Source of the DNA: JAJDFU01 sp964641965
Lineage (GTDB): Bacteria; Bacteroidota; Bacteroidia; Chitinophagales; Saprospiraceae
Assembly: GCA_964641965.1 (NCBI GenBank)
Contig: CAZXLD010000044.1
Coordinates: 1 to 41,912 of the forward strand
DNA length: 41,912 nt
Reading direction: 5' to 3'
Part shown: piece by piece, positions 15,060 to 23,726 of the stretch
Layout of the letters: each line of letters begins with the position of its first letter
Numbering within the stretch: position 1 is the first letter of the stretch
Made by a program: the position numbers and the translations under genes
The notes under the pieces: generated by a model
What the model saw: only the letters and a program-made list of their open reading frames with translations
Told to the model about the DNA's origin: nothing
The model's database searches: none

Positions 15060-16331
15060 ATGATGAATTTTTATCCTGTATTTGGTTATTCCGTCCTAAA
15101 TCAGTTGCTAAAACCAGCCCTGTGTTTAGGGATTGGCATTTTAGGTTCCGCTTTAGCAATTGGGCAGCAACTTCGACCTGTAGCACCCATCACTTGCTAC
15201 GCCGGCGATCATGCAGTACACACTCACATACCCGCCCCTCAATTCCTGGAGAACGCCCGTTCCAGTAGGAGTAATTCTGATTTTGAATTTACTTTTATCT
15301 CCGTACCTCAGGATGTACAGCAGGCAGTTCTTTTTGCAAGCGACATTTGGGCCAACATTTTAGTTTCACAAATTGCAATTCGAGTGGAAGTGACCTGGGA
15401 AAATCTGGCCGGTAATACCCTAGCTTCCAGCGGCCCTACTCAGGTCTTTCAGTCCTCTGAATTACAGGATCCGACACTATGGTATCCAGTTGCCCTTGCC
15501 GAATCCATACTGGAACGGGAATTAAACGATGTGGATGCGCCTGACATTCGTATTATCCTTAATCAAAACCGCGACTGGTACACAGGTACGGACGCGCGCC
15601 CACCCCGAAATGAAATTGATCTGGTAACCGTTATTTTACATGAATTGGCCCATGGATTGGGCTTTTTTGACACTTCAGATGAAGATGAAAATGGAGACGG
15701 GTTATTTGGGATTCAGGATCGAGCCATCATTTATGACCGTTTCTTGGTCAATGGAGCTGATGAGTCCTTATTGGATGAGGATATTTTCCCCAATCCTTCG
15801 CCGGCTCTAATTAATGAATTTGAAAGCGACAATATCTTTTTTAATGAACCTGAGGTAGCCTTGGCAAACGGTGGGGCCAATCCCCAGCTTTTTGCTCCGG
15901 ATCCATATACCAAGGGGTCTTCGATTTCACATCTGGATGAAGACGCTTTCCCCCCCGGCGACCCCAATAGTTTAATGTCGCCCGTCATAAGTCCGGGAGA
16001 AGCCAATCACGATCCTGGAGTGGTTACCAATGCCATTATGGAGGCCATTGGCTGGAATCAGGACCCTCCACCGCCCATTGAGCGAACGGAGGTTTTTATC
16101 AGCCCAAATCCGGTACGTACTTCCCTGGGTATCGAACTACCTTCGCAATTTCAGGGCGAAGGCCTGCAACTGGAAGTTTGGGATATAGCCGGCAGGATCA
16201 TTCGGGAAGAAGTACTGGAGGGACTTCCGGAGATTGATCTCGAGGTTGGCTTTTGGAGCCCCGGAGTCTATGTGCTTCGATTACAACGCGAGGGCGAAAC
16301 CTCCACTTCCAGATTCCTGGTTGTAAAGTAA
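15060..16331 (+). CDS. Secreted metzincin-like metalloprotease with T9SS sorting domain
   Basis: A predicted secreted zinc protease. An N-terminal signal (hydrophobic LCLGIGILGSALAIGQ) is followed by the catalytic domain, where HELAHGLGFFD gives the HExxHxxGxxD pattern, with Asp in the third-ligand place. The Met in NSLMSPV may be the Met-turn. The last ~80 residues (FISPNPVRTSLGIELP ... GVYVLRLQREGETSTSRFLVVK) form a type A C-terminal sorting domain used by the type IX secretion system, which sends cargo across the outer membrane. I use the ATG at 15060, which follows GAAAGAAG; ATGs at 15039 and 15063 are alternatives. The cysteine content is low, and it is divergent from the astacin-like gene. 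Confidence 0.88.
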   Translation: MMNFYPVFGYSVLNQLLKPALCLGIGILGSALAIGQQLRPVAPITCYAGDHAVHTHIPAPQFLENARSSRSNSDFEFTFISVPQDVQQAVLFASDIWANILVSQIAIRVEVTWENLAGNTLASSGPTQVFQSSELQDPTLWYPVALAESILERELNDVDAPDIRIILNQNRDWYTGTDARPPRNEIDLVTVILHELAHGLGFFDTSDEDENGDGLFGIQDRAIIYDRFLVNGADESLLDEDIFPNPSPALINEFESDNIFFNEPEVALANGGANPQLFAPDPYTKGSSISHLDEDAFPPGDPNSLMSPVISPGEANHDPGVVTNAIMEAIGWNQDPPPPIERTEVFISPNPVRTSLGIELPSQFQGEGLQLEVWDIAGRIIREEVLEGLPEIDLEVGFWSPGVYVLRLQREGETSTSRFLVVK

Positions 16332-16365
16332 AGGTGATCCATTCCCAACATTCATTGGATAAACC

Positions 16366-16824
16366 CTAATCTGGGGTCTCCCCACCATGCCAGGTGATAA
16401 ACTGCCAATTGCCATTGTTTTTAAGCAAAACATCGGTAAATCTACCTGTTGCTGTTTGGTGCTTCCCTGCCGCATCTTTGGTAACCAACACATAGTAATA
16501 ATGCACAAAAGCCACATTATCGATGAGCTGAATATGCAAAGGCTTTAATTCGTGCATAATGGTTTCCTGCATTGCCAATCGATACCTGACCCATTTTTCC
16601 GTAGCCTTTCGATCATCCGGCATAGGAAGCTCATTTTCCCACCCAATAAAATTGGGATGTAGTTGCTCCATAAAGGTTTCCAGGTCCTCCTCGGCGGTAG
16701 CTAGCCAATTCTTTTCGATTTGAAGCCAAACATCCTTCTCTGCTTTGGACCAATCTTGTCCCTGGACCATGGAATAAGAACAAAACAGGATCAAAAGGAA
16801 GAAATAGAAGGGTAAATTTTTCAC
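16366..16824 (-). CDS. Exported NTF2-like (SnoaL/DUF4440) protein
   Basis: A small exported protein: residues 1-23 are a signal peptide (MKNLPFYFFLLILFCSYSMVQGQ). The mature part fits the NTF2-like fold as in DUF4440/SnoaL proteins: a helical start (WLQIEKNWLATAEEDLETFMEQLHPNFIGW), a middle block (HIQLIDNVAFVHYYYVLV) and the end GRFTDVLLKNNGNWQFITWHGGE. Such proteins bind small ligands or act as isomerases, but no catalytic residue can be named. The start is GTG. It is convergent with the T9SS protease gene (34 bases between stops) and divergent from the CocE-like gene. Confidence 0.8.
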   Translation of the reverse strand: MKNLPFYFFLLILFCSYSMVQGQDWSKAEKDVWLQIEKNWLATAEEDLETFMEQLHPNFIGWENELPMPDDRKATEKWVRYRLAMQETIMHELKPLHIQLIDNVAFVHYYYVLVTKDAAGKHQTATGRFTDVLLKNNGNWQFITWHGGETPD

Positions 16825-16944
16825 GGTTTTAGTGTATTTGTTTGTAAGCTTGATAAGTGCGCTAATTAAAATAGGGATTCAAGCTCAAAGAACTACCTAT
16901 AATTCAGCCATAATCTTTACTTTCTGCCTGCAAATCTAGTTTCT

Positions 16945-18807
16945 ATGTTTCGTCTACTTTTCATCCTTTTCTTTTGCCTCTGTTCCTTTACCATTACAGC
17001 ACAAAGCGACTATGCCGAAGCCAACTTCAACAAAAAAGAAGTTTATATCCAGATGCGAGACGGCGTGAAGCTCTTTACCTCCATTTACTCCCCAAAGGAC
17101 ACTACCCAGGCCTATCCCATTCTGATCAAGCGAACGCCTTACAGTTGCCGGCCCTATGGAGAAGATAAGATCCCAGCATTGGTAGGCCCCAATCCGTACC
17201 TGATGCAGGAAGGCTATATAGTTGTCTACCAAGACGTGCGAGGGCGATGGATGAGCGAAGGAACGTACACCAATATGACGCCCCATATTACTTCAAAAAA
17301 TGGTCCTCAAGATGTGGACGAAAGCTCCGATACTTACGATACCATTGAATGGCTCCTTGCCAATTTGAAAAACCACAATGGGAAGGTAGGTCAGTGGGGG
17401 ATCTCCTATCCGGGATTCTACACCACTGCAGGCGCTGTAGAAGGGCATCCGGCCATGGTGGCCTCCAGTCCACAGGCTTCAATTGGTGATTTTTATTTCG
17501 ACGATTTTCATCACAATGGAGCTTACTTATTATCGTATTGGCGGGCTACAGCCATATTTGGCTATCAAACCCCTGAGCCAACCACAGAACCCTGGTATAC
17601 TGCTCCTAACTTGGGTACACCCGATCAGTATCAATTCTTTCTGGATGCAGGCCCATTAAAAAACCTGAACAAATATTTCGAGGATAATTTCTTCTGGCAA
17701 GAGCTCAAATCCCATCCGGATTATGATGAATTCTGGCAAAAACGCGGGATCATTCAGCATCTGGACAAGGTGACCTCCAACACGCTTTTCGTAGGAGGCT
17801 GGTTTGATGCAGAAGATCTATACGGCCCCCTCACCTCTTATGCAACGGTTGAAAAAGATGGCCCTGGAAAGTTCAATGCCTTGGTAATGGGGCCTTGGAG
17901 TCATGGCGACTGGGCAAGGAATCGGGTACGCCAGGCAGTAGGCAATGTTTATTTTGGTGATAGCATCTCCCATTTTTACCAGCGTGAAATAGAAACTCCT
18001 TTCTTCCGACACTTTTTAAAAGGCGACGGGCAGAATACCGCAAACCTTCCGGAAGCCTATGTTTTTGATACGGGTAAAAACACCTGGACCCAATTTGACC
18101 AATGGCCGCCTGCCAATACGGAATCGAAGACCTACTATTTGCTATCCAATGAAGAATTGGGAACCTTCGGCCCCGTAAGCGGAGATGCCGAATACACGCA
18201 ATTTATTAGTGATCCCCACAAACCCGTCCCTTACACCGAAGATATTAAGGTCGTTTTTACACCGAGGAAGTTCATGACCGACGATCAACGGTTTGCCGCT
18301 CGCCGCCCCGATGTATTGCTATTTGAAACCGAACCTCTGGAACAGGATCTGACGCTTGCAGGACCTATTTTGGCTGATTTAAGAACCAGCACTACCGGTA
18401 CAGATGCCGATTGGGCGGTAAAATTAATCGATGTGTTTCCCCCGGATCATCCCGATTTCGAAGAAACCCAGGATCATTTACGAATGGGAAATTACCACAT
18501 GATGGTCCGAAGCGAGGTGTTGCGAGCCCGTTATCGAAACAGCTTTGAAAAGCCCGAACCGCTTCAGCCTGGAAGGCTGGAGCAAATCCAATTTGGTCTG
18601 CAGGATGTGTACCATACGTTTAAAAAAGGGCATAAAATCCAGATTCAAGTTCAGAGCACCTGGTTTCCTTATATCGATCGAAATCCGCAGACTTTCGTAG
18701 AGAATATTTTCGAGGCAAATGAGTCTGATTTCCAAAAACAGACCCACCGGGTTTATCACGTACCTGGAGCTGCATCTTCGATCACGTTCAGTGTGCTGAA
18801 GAAGTAG
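16945..18807 (+). CDS. CocE/NonD family hydrolase (S15-like, exported)
   Basis: Serine hydrolase of the cocaine esterase / X-Pro dipeptidyl peptidase / glutaryl-acylase group. Residues 1-19 are a signal peptide ending in TITAQ. The nucleophile elbow is GQWGISYPGFY (Ser154), with the acid at Asp288 (VGGWFDAEDL) and the His at 320 (MGPWSHGDW). The oxyanion-type QDVRGRWMSEG follows the family pattern. The C-terminal third is the jelly-roll domain (DLTLAGPILADLRTSTTGTDADWAVKLIDVFP). At 620 residues it is a full-length member. The substrate could be acylated amino acids, esters or peptides. Monocistronic; its stop is 16 bases from that of the convergent corA paralogue. Confidence 0.92.
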   Translation: MFRLLFILFFCLCSFTITAQSDYAEANFNKKEVYIQMRDGVKLFTSIYSPKDTTQAYPILIKRTPYSCRPYGEDKIPALVGPNPYLMQEGYIVVYQDVRGRWMSEGTYTNMTPHITSKNGPQDVDESSDTYDTIEWLLANLKNHNGKVGQWGISYPGFYTTAGAVEGHPAMVASSPQASIGDFYFDDFHHNGAYLLSYWRATAIFGYQTPEPTTEPWYTAPNLGTPDQYQFFLDAGPLKNLNKYFEDNFFWQELKSHPDYDEFWQKRGIIQHLDKVTSNTLFVGGWFDAEDLYGPLTSYATVEKDGPGKFNALVMGPWSHGDWARNRVRQAVGNVYFGDSISHFYQREIETPFFRHFLKGDGQNTANLPEAYVFDTGKNTWTQFDQWPPANTESKTYYLLSNEELGTFGPVSGDAEYTQFISDPHKPVPYTEDIKVVFTPRKFMTDDQRFAARRPDVLLFETEPLEQDLTLAGPILADLRTSTTGTDADWAVKLIDVFPPDHPDFEETQDHLRMGNYHMMVRSEVLRARYRNSFEKPEPLQPGRLEQIQFGLQDVYHTFKKGHKIQIQVQSTWFPYIDRNPQTFVENIFEANESDFQKQTHRVYHVPGAASSITFSVLKK

Positions 18808-18823
18808 TGTTTGGCCCGTTTGG

Positions 18824-19888
18824 TCATATCCAGCGTTTGCGCCTAAAATAAAGAAGCATTCCAAGCACAATCAGGATCTGTGTGCCCCAAAAAACGGGAT
18901 ATGCAAAGCGATAGTCGAGTTCCGGAAAATATTTGAAGTTCATACCATAAATCCCCGCAAAGAAGGTCAGTGGAATAAAAATGACCGAAAAGATCGTAAG
19001 GGTCATCATGATGTCGTTTAGCTTATTCGCGACAGTTGCATTGTAGATATTTAATTGATTTTCAAGGGACTCCTTGTAGGAAGCAATGGTTTCCAGCGTT
19101 TGGGTTGTATGGTCCCTCAAATCCTGTAGGAAGGGCTTCATATCTTTTTCCCGGAAGGGCATTTCGGCCCTCGACATGGAAAAAACCACCTCCTGGATCG
19201 GGCGCACGTTTCTACGAAGGAAGTTGATCTCCCGTTTATAGGTATTGATTTGGTTCAAATGGTCCTTTTTGGGATGCTCCAACAATTCATCCTCCAAGTC
19301 CTCTACTCGATCACCTATTGCCTCGGTGATGCGGAGGTAATTATCAACCAATCGATCCAAAATCGCATACCCCAGGTAAAATGTTCCTTTAGTTCGAATT
19401 CTCGCCTTGTGGCTTTGGATCCGGTTTAAGATGGCATTTAATAATTCCGGTTTTGACTCCAGGAATACGATCACGAAGTGCTTACCTACTACCAGACCCA
19501 GTTGTTCAGTATATACCTGATGGAGTTGCTTGTCTGATCGCATGCGCCGGGCCAGGATAAAAATCTGATCCTCAAATTCTTCGTATTTCGGAGGCTGGGT
19601 GGTATCCAGCACATCTTCCAACAAGAGTATGTGCAGATCGAATATTTGGCCTATACTTCTGGCCAATGCTTCATCCTGCAAACCTTGGACAATTAAAAAA
19701 TTGACTTGGTCTGTGCGAATGAGACTTGAGACTTTTTCTGTGGTCACATCCTCATATACCTCTGCTTCGTTGATGGAATATTGAACAAAGTCCATCCTGG
19801 TTTTCTCCAATTTTGGAGTTCCGATAAATTGTAGGGTCCCAGGGGGTTTTCCTACCTTATCGTTCTTGGGTACAGTAGAGTTTTCCAT
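18824..19888 (-). CDS. corA: CorA-family divalent cation transporter, second copy
   Basis: Inner-membrane divalent cation channel. Residues 1-275 make up the cytoplasmic funnel with long charged helices (EHPKKDHLNQINTYKREINFLRRNV). The two C-terminal membrane helices flank FFAGIYGMNF, with the selectivity motif GMN at about 315-317, and the tail is RRKRWI. It is 38 residues longer than the copy at 10815-11765 and clearly different in sequence. The acidic LLEDVLDTTQPPKYEEFEDQIFILARRM segment is the usual CorA N-domain. The periplasmic loop FKYFPELDYRFAYP differs from VPLPFQEESY of the other copy, so ion preference could differ (inference). Confidence 0.93.
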   Translation of the reverse strand: MENSTVPKNDKVGKPPGTLQFIGTPKLEKTRMDFVQYSINEAEVYEDVTTEKVSSLIRTDQVNFLIVQGLQDEALARSIGQIFDLHILLLEDVLDTTQPPKYEEFEDQIFILARRMRSDKQLHQVYTEQLGLVVGKHFVIVFLESKPELLNAILNRIQSHKARIRTKGTFYLGYAILDRLVDNYLRITEAIGDRVEDLEDELLEHPKKDHLNQINTYKREINFLRRNVRPIQEVVFSMSRAEMPFREKDMKPFLQDLRDHTTQTLETIASYKESLENQLNIYNATVANKLNDIMMTLTIFSVIFIPLTFFAGIYGMNFKYFPELDYRFAYPVFWGTQILIVLGMLLYFRRKRWI

Positions 19889-20015
19889 TATTTACACTAA
19901 ATACGTTCGGTGTCCTAAAAGAAAAGGTTTAAAATCTTAAAATAGACTTAACCTCCAAAAAAAGGATTCCACCTAACATTGCTCTAATTTTTACAATGTC
20001 CAAATTCACTTTTTA

Positions 20016-21629
20016 ATGCCCAACCCCCGCCACCCGCTTCTTTATCAGCTCAACACCCGTGTTTACCTTACCGAATTAGCCCGGGTCCTGGATCGACCTG
20101 TAACGCTTGATGACATCCCCGACGAACAGCTTGCCTACCTGAGAGACCAGGGGTTAAACTGGATATGGTTACTTGGCGTATGGCAAACCGGCGCCGCAAG
20201 CCGGGCGGTTTCACTGCAAAAGGAGGATTGGCAGCGCGAATTCAGGGAAACGCTGCCCGACCTGGAGGAGTCGGATGTTCCCGGCTCGTGTTTCGCTATT
20301 CAACACTATCAGGTACATGAGGCTTTGGGTGGAAATGAAGCTTTAGATCGGTTTCGAAATCGGGCCAAGCAGTTTGGCCTTTTACTCCTGTTGGATTTTG
20401 TTCCTAACCACGTGGCATTGGACCATCCCTGGGTGATGGAAAAACCGGACTTTTTCATTAAGGGAAGCCAGGAAAATCTGGACAAGGAGCCTCATAATTA
20501 CACCCTGGTGGCAGGTCCTCATGGGAATCAAATCCTGGCTTTTGGCCGAGATCCTTACTTCCCTGGATGGCCGGATACACTCCAGCTGAATTATGCTAAC
20601 CCGGAGGTTCAGCAAGCCATGATACAAATTCTCCTTTCTATTAGCGGGCTGTGCGATGGGCTGCGCTGCGACATGGCCATGTTGGTAGAACCGGAAGTTT
20701 TTGAGCGGACCTGGGGAATGCAGTCGGCCCCATTCTGGCTGGAAGCGATCGATCAAGTGAAAAACCGATATCCGGCTTTTCTTTTTATGGCGGAAGTATA
20801 CTGGGGAATGGAGCATCAACTGCAACAACATGGATTTGATTATACCTATGATAAGGCGCTTTACGATAAGCTTAAGGCGCGCCAACCCTATTCCATAAAA
20901 GAATATTTTGCTGCTGATCTCGATTTTCAGAATAAATCGGTTCGGTTTCTGGAAAATCACGACGAAGAACGGGCTGCCAAAATTTTCTCACCAGATGTGC
21001 ATAAAGCCGCGGCAATCCTAACCTATTGCAACCCCGGCATGCGATTCTTCCATCAGGGGCAGTTGGAAGGCAAAAAGGTTCGAATTTCACCCCATTTGGG
21101 CAGAGGGCCAATAGAAGCAACCGATCTGGAATTAAATTCTTTTTACGATCGCCTTTTAGATACGCTCAAGCAACCGGTTTTACGCAATGGAGATTGGGAA
21201 AGGTTGCACTGCCGATCCGTCGGCGGAGGGAATGTAAGCTGGGACAACTTTATAGGTTGGACTTGGTATGGCACTGATACCTATCGACTATTGCTTTTCG
21301 TCAATTTCACCTTTCATGCTAGCGAATGTTTCGTTGATCTTCCGTTTGAAGATATCCAGGATCGGAATTTTGAATTGGTTGATCTAATGAGCGATACCGT
21401 TTATGAGCGCTCCGGAGACTCGCTGCTAAATCCTGGTTTGTATTTGTATATGTCTGGATGGGGGTTTCACATTTTCGAACTTCGGGAAAAACTGATGGAA
21501 AGAGTACCACTCGAACAACAAGCGGAATTCATATTGGAAGAGGAAGGGCAAAGCCCAACTATTGCTACCGATACCGAACCACCGCAGGAGCAGGCTGATA
21601 CCCTCTCTTCGCGTCAGCGTATTTATTGA
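20016..21629 (+). CDS. GH13 alpha-amylase family glycoside hydrolase (intracellular)
   Basis: Acts on alpha-glucosidic bonds, hydrolysis or transfer. The GH13 conserved regions are visible: region I DFVPNH (127-132), region II DGLRCDMA with nucleophile Asp219, region III FMAEVYW with acid/base Glu260, and region IV ENHDEE with Asp316. A C-terminal beta domain follows, then a charged tail rich in Glu and Gln. There is no signal peptide, so it is probably cytoplasmic. The exact specificity cannot be set; Trp-rich loops near residue 50 (LNWIWLLGVWQTG) are like those of bacterial alpha-glucan-active enzymes. No glycogen or maltose genes are adjacent. A terminator follows. Confidence 0.88.
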   Translation: MPNPRHPLLYQLNTRVYLTELARVLDRPVTLDDIPDEQLAYLRDQGLNWIWLLGVWQTGAASRAVSLQKEDWQREFRETLPDLEESDVPGSCFAIQHYQVHEALGGNEALDRFRNRAKQFGLLLLLDFVPNHVALDHPWVMEKPDFFIKGSQENLDKEPHNYTLVAGPHGNQILAFGRDPYFPGWPDTLQLNYANPEVQQAMIQILLSISGLCDGLRCDMAMLVEPEVFERTWGMQSAPFWLEAIDQVKNRYPAFLFMAEVYWGMEHQLQQHGFDYTYDKALYDKLKARQPYSIKEYFAADLDFQNKSVRFLENHDEERAAKIFSPDVHKAAAILTYCNPGMRFFHQGQLEGKKVRISPHLGRGPIEATDLELNSFYDRLLDTLKQPVLRNGDWERLHCRSVGGGNVSWDNFIGWTWYGTDTYRLLLFVNFTFHASECFVDLPFEDIQDRNFELVDLMSDTVYERSGDSLLNPGLYLYMSGWGFHIFELREKLMERVPLEQQAEFILEEEGQSPTIATDTEPPQEQADTLSSRQRIY

Positions 21630-21641
21630 ACAAGGATTAGC

Positions 21642-21689
21642 CTCCGGACAAAGCAAACGACCAAGTCGCTTTCCCGGAGACTATTTTTT
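21642..21689 (+). terminator. Terminator after the GH13 gene
   Basis: CTCCGG (21642-21647) pairs with CCGGAG (21674-21679), and inner AAAGC (21650-21654) pairs with GCTTT (21668-21672). Six T follow at 21684-21689. The T-run overlaps the inferred stop codon of the convergent zinc-ribbon gene. Confidence 0.72.
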
Positions 21690-22115
21690 ACCCTTTGCTG
21701 CAACGTGGGCAAATCATTCGGTCTACATCACTTTTCAGGCGGACGCCCNNNNNNNNNNNNNNNNNNNNNNNNNNNNNNNNNNNNNNNNNNNNNNNNNNNN
21801 NNNNNNNNNNNNNNNNNNNNNNNNNNNNNNNNNNNNNNNNNNNNNNNNTTTGCTGCAACGTGGGCAAATCATTCGGTCTACATCACTTTTCAGGCGGACG
21901 CCCATAACTTCTTGTTCGATAAACTTTTGTACAAATGCCTTTTGTCGGGTATGATCCCCATTCAGGATATCCTTCTCCTGGTCTGGGACAAAGTCAATAA
22001 ACTTTCCTTCGTAAGCTTGCTTTCCCCAGCAATTCGGACAAACGCATAATCCGAGGAAGTCGTTCTCATCAAGCTTCAGATTATTCTTCTTTCGAAAAAA
22101 ATCCAGCAAAGCCAT
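21688..22115 (-). CDS. Small zinc-ribbon protein, interrupted by the assembly gap
   Basis: The intact part (21849-22115) encodes 89 residues: an N-terminal MALLDFFRKKNNLKLDENDF, then CVCPNCWGKQAY (Cys24, 26, 29), and near the end ICPRCSK (Cys84, 87). Two CxxC pairs indicate a zinc ribbon. The 100 N interrupt the frame, but the 55 bases on each side are identical. If the duplicate is collapsed, the frame continues with one Gly codon and stops at 21688-21690, giving a complete 90-residue protein. So the coordinates include N and a duplicate that are probably not real. I have a general memory of similar small CPNCW proteins in Bacteroidota but no known function. It is convergent with GH13. Confidence 0.75.
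21694..21903. other. Scaffold gap (100 N) with identical 55-base flanks
   Basis: Bases 21694-21748 and 21849-21903 are exactly the same 55 bases, with N at 21749-21848. This looks like two contigs ending in the same k-mer and joined by a fixed-size placeholder. It is not a biological repeat by this reading. Confidence 0.9.
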
Positions 22116-22341
22116 AATTAATAACTGATGTTACGCAAATTTCATGTTGAAGGGATGCCAAAAGTCAAAACCACACTTTCATATGAAAAAGACTTTAGTC
22201 TGTAGATTTTTAGACGATAAAAAATTGGTAATCATCTATCAGACTATCTAATATCTGTAGCCTATTTCAAATCGTCGAATTGGTCCGTAAGGTCGGTTAG
22301 TGATTTAAAATGCTCATTAAGATAGTAGGTTCCAGGTGGAC

Positions 22342-22623
22342 CTACTCCACAACCTCTATCCCACGCCAAAAAGCTACTCTCCCCTTAATTTTTTCTGCCA
22401 TGGGTTTGGGCTCCGGGTAATACCAAGCCGAATCCCTATTCGTCTGCCCATCAACGGACACGCTGTAATAAGAAGCTTCCCCCTTCCACGGACAAGTGGA
22501 ATGCTGTTCACTTTCTTCGAAGAATTCTTTGTTCAATGAATCGGCCGGGAAATAATGATTCCCTTCTACTACAACCGTATCATCGCTTTCTGCCAATACT
22601 TTGCCTTTCCAAATTGCCTTCAT
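22342..22623 (-). CDS. DUF427 family protein
   Basis: A small beta-rich protein of about 93 residues. Family features are KAIWKGKVLAESDDTVVVEGNHYFP at the start, CPWKGEASYYSVSVDG in the middle and AWYYPEPKPMAEKIKGRVAFW at the end. The molecular function of DUF427 is not established. I chose the ATG at 22623, where the family normally begins; the frame is open to 22650. It lies 29 bases downstream of ytxJ on the same strand and is likely cotranscribed with it, forming a small redox-related group with the peroxiredoxin-like gene farther upstream. Confidence 0.9.
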   Translation of the reverse strand: MKAIWKGKVLAESDDTVVVEGNHYFPADSLNKEFFEESEQHSTCPWKGEASYYSVSVDGQTNRDSAWYYPEPKPMAEKIKGRVAFWRGIEVVE

Positions 22624-22652
22624 GATAAGTTCAGTTTTTTGATGGTACACGT

Positions 22653-23048
22653 TTACTTCTGCATAGCCGGTTCGGACAGGGCAGAACGAATCCCTTGTAT
22701 GCTAATCATATGGTGCGAGGTATGAAATACCACTTTACTCTTCGATAAAACAATGATTTGAGGGGATTGATGAATGACACCCAAGGTATCTGCTACCGCA
22801 TCGGATACCAGTCGATTCCGGATCAGGTCCAAATAGTAGAACCGAAGCTCGTCTTCTTCAAAATCCCAGTCCTTTTCCAGCATCCACTTCACCATGGCAC
22901 TGGTGCCGCACCGTATACTGTGTTTAAACAGTACAACCGGAGTCGCATGAGAGGTTTGCAATACGGAGGGGATCTGCTCTTCACTGGTCAACTTTTCCCA
23001 GTCAGGATGCAGGGCCTCTAAGTCTTTCATTCTGTCGAATAATCCCAT
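22653..23048 (-). CDS. ytxJ: Bacillithiol-system redox protein YtxJ (monothiol thioredoxin-fold)
   Basis: A thioredoxin-fold protein thought to remove bacillithiol from mixed disulfides on proteins (a bacilliredoxin role). The motif FKHSIRCGTSAM places a single active-site Cys at residue 47, and the conserved core YYLDLIRNRLVSDAVADTLGVIHQSPQIIVL with the closing SHHMISIQGI matches the YtxJ family. Cytoplasmic; 131 residues is typical. Its presence suggests that the organism uses bacillithiol instead of glutathione, as many Bacteroidota do (inference). It lies upstream of DUF427 and 127 bases downstream of a peroxiredoxin-like gene. Confidence 0.9.
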   Translation of the reverse strand: MGLFDRMKDLEALHPDWEKLTSEEQIPSVLQTSHATPVVLFKHSIRCGTSAMVKWMLEKDWDFEEDELRFYYLDLIRNRLVSDAVADTLGVIHQSPQIIVLSKSKVVFHTSHHMISIQGIRSALSEPAMQK

Positions 23049-23175
23049 GTGCTGTTTTGTTTCTACGGTTAATAACCACAGGGCCTTTCGGCAGTTTAAT
23101 ACTACTGGATTTTCCTTTTTGCAGAAGGTGCGAAACCGTCGTCCCTGGGACAGAGTCCACCTTTCAACGCTGCAC

Positions 23176-23622
23176 CTAATGCAGATCTAATTCCTGAACA
23201 CTTAAATCCAACCGCTGTAGCGTGTTAGGCATAGAGCCGAACATGGACTTCAGCAAACGCCCATCCCGGCCAGCCAATAGCCAATGAGGTGTACCCTCCG
23301 CCTCAAACAAATCGAAAGTAGCATGTCCTTCATCCACAAAAACCGGGAAATGCACCTGGTACACTTCCTTAATCTCTTCAATTTGCCGGTCTGAATATTC
23401 CGGCCCTTCAAATCGAGTATGTACGCCGATTACCTGTCCGTAAGGCCAATTGCGCTGTAAATCCCTCGCAAATGGTAATGCCCTGGCTTTGCAGCCCGGG
23501 CATCCGATGCTATACAAAAGCAGCAATACGGGCTTATTTGCAAAACTGGCCAACCGAGGGGGAGTTCCTCCGTTCAGGGTACGAATTTCCCACTCCGGCA
23601 ACTGAACACCCAAATTTAACAT
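23176..23622 (-). CDS. Thioredoxin-fold protein, peroxiredoxin/TlpA-like
   Basis: Redoxin-fold protein of 148 residues. LPEWEIRTLNGGTPPRLASFANKPVLLLLYSIGCPGCKARALPF is the AhpC/TlpA pattern, with a CPGC pair at Cys41 and Cys44. The later FPVFVDEG and GTPHWLLAGRDGRLL blocks contain the cis-Pro loop (TPHW). No signal peptide or membrane anchor is seen, so it is probably cytoplasmic. It may act as a thiol-disulfide reductase or as a peroxidase; the CxxC spacing favours the former. It is divergent from the M24 peptidase and heads the minus-strand redox group with ytxJ and DUF427. Confidence 0.85.
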   Translation of the reverse strand: MLNLGVQLPEWEIRTLNGGTPPRLASFANKPVLLLLYSIGCPGCKARALPFARDLQRNWPYGQVIGVHTRFEGPEYSDRQIEEIKEVYQVHFPVFVDEGHATFDLFEAEGTPHWLLAGRDGRLLKSMFGSMPNTLQRLDLSVQELDLH

Positions 23623-23726
23623 CTCAGATGAGTTAATCCGGCAAAGGTAAGCAGGTGAGGACCGACCAACAGCATTCTGGAAAAGTCTTTCGGGATGGAT
23701 TGTTTATTTTTCTGCAAAAACCCATT

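Noticed and set aside
21694..21903. A biological 55-base direct repeat or target-site duplication
   Set aside because: The copies are perfect, lie exactly at both edges of a 100-N run, and merging them repairs a gene, which points to assembly overlap.
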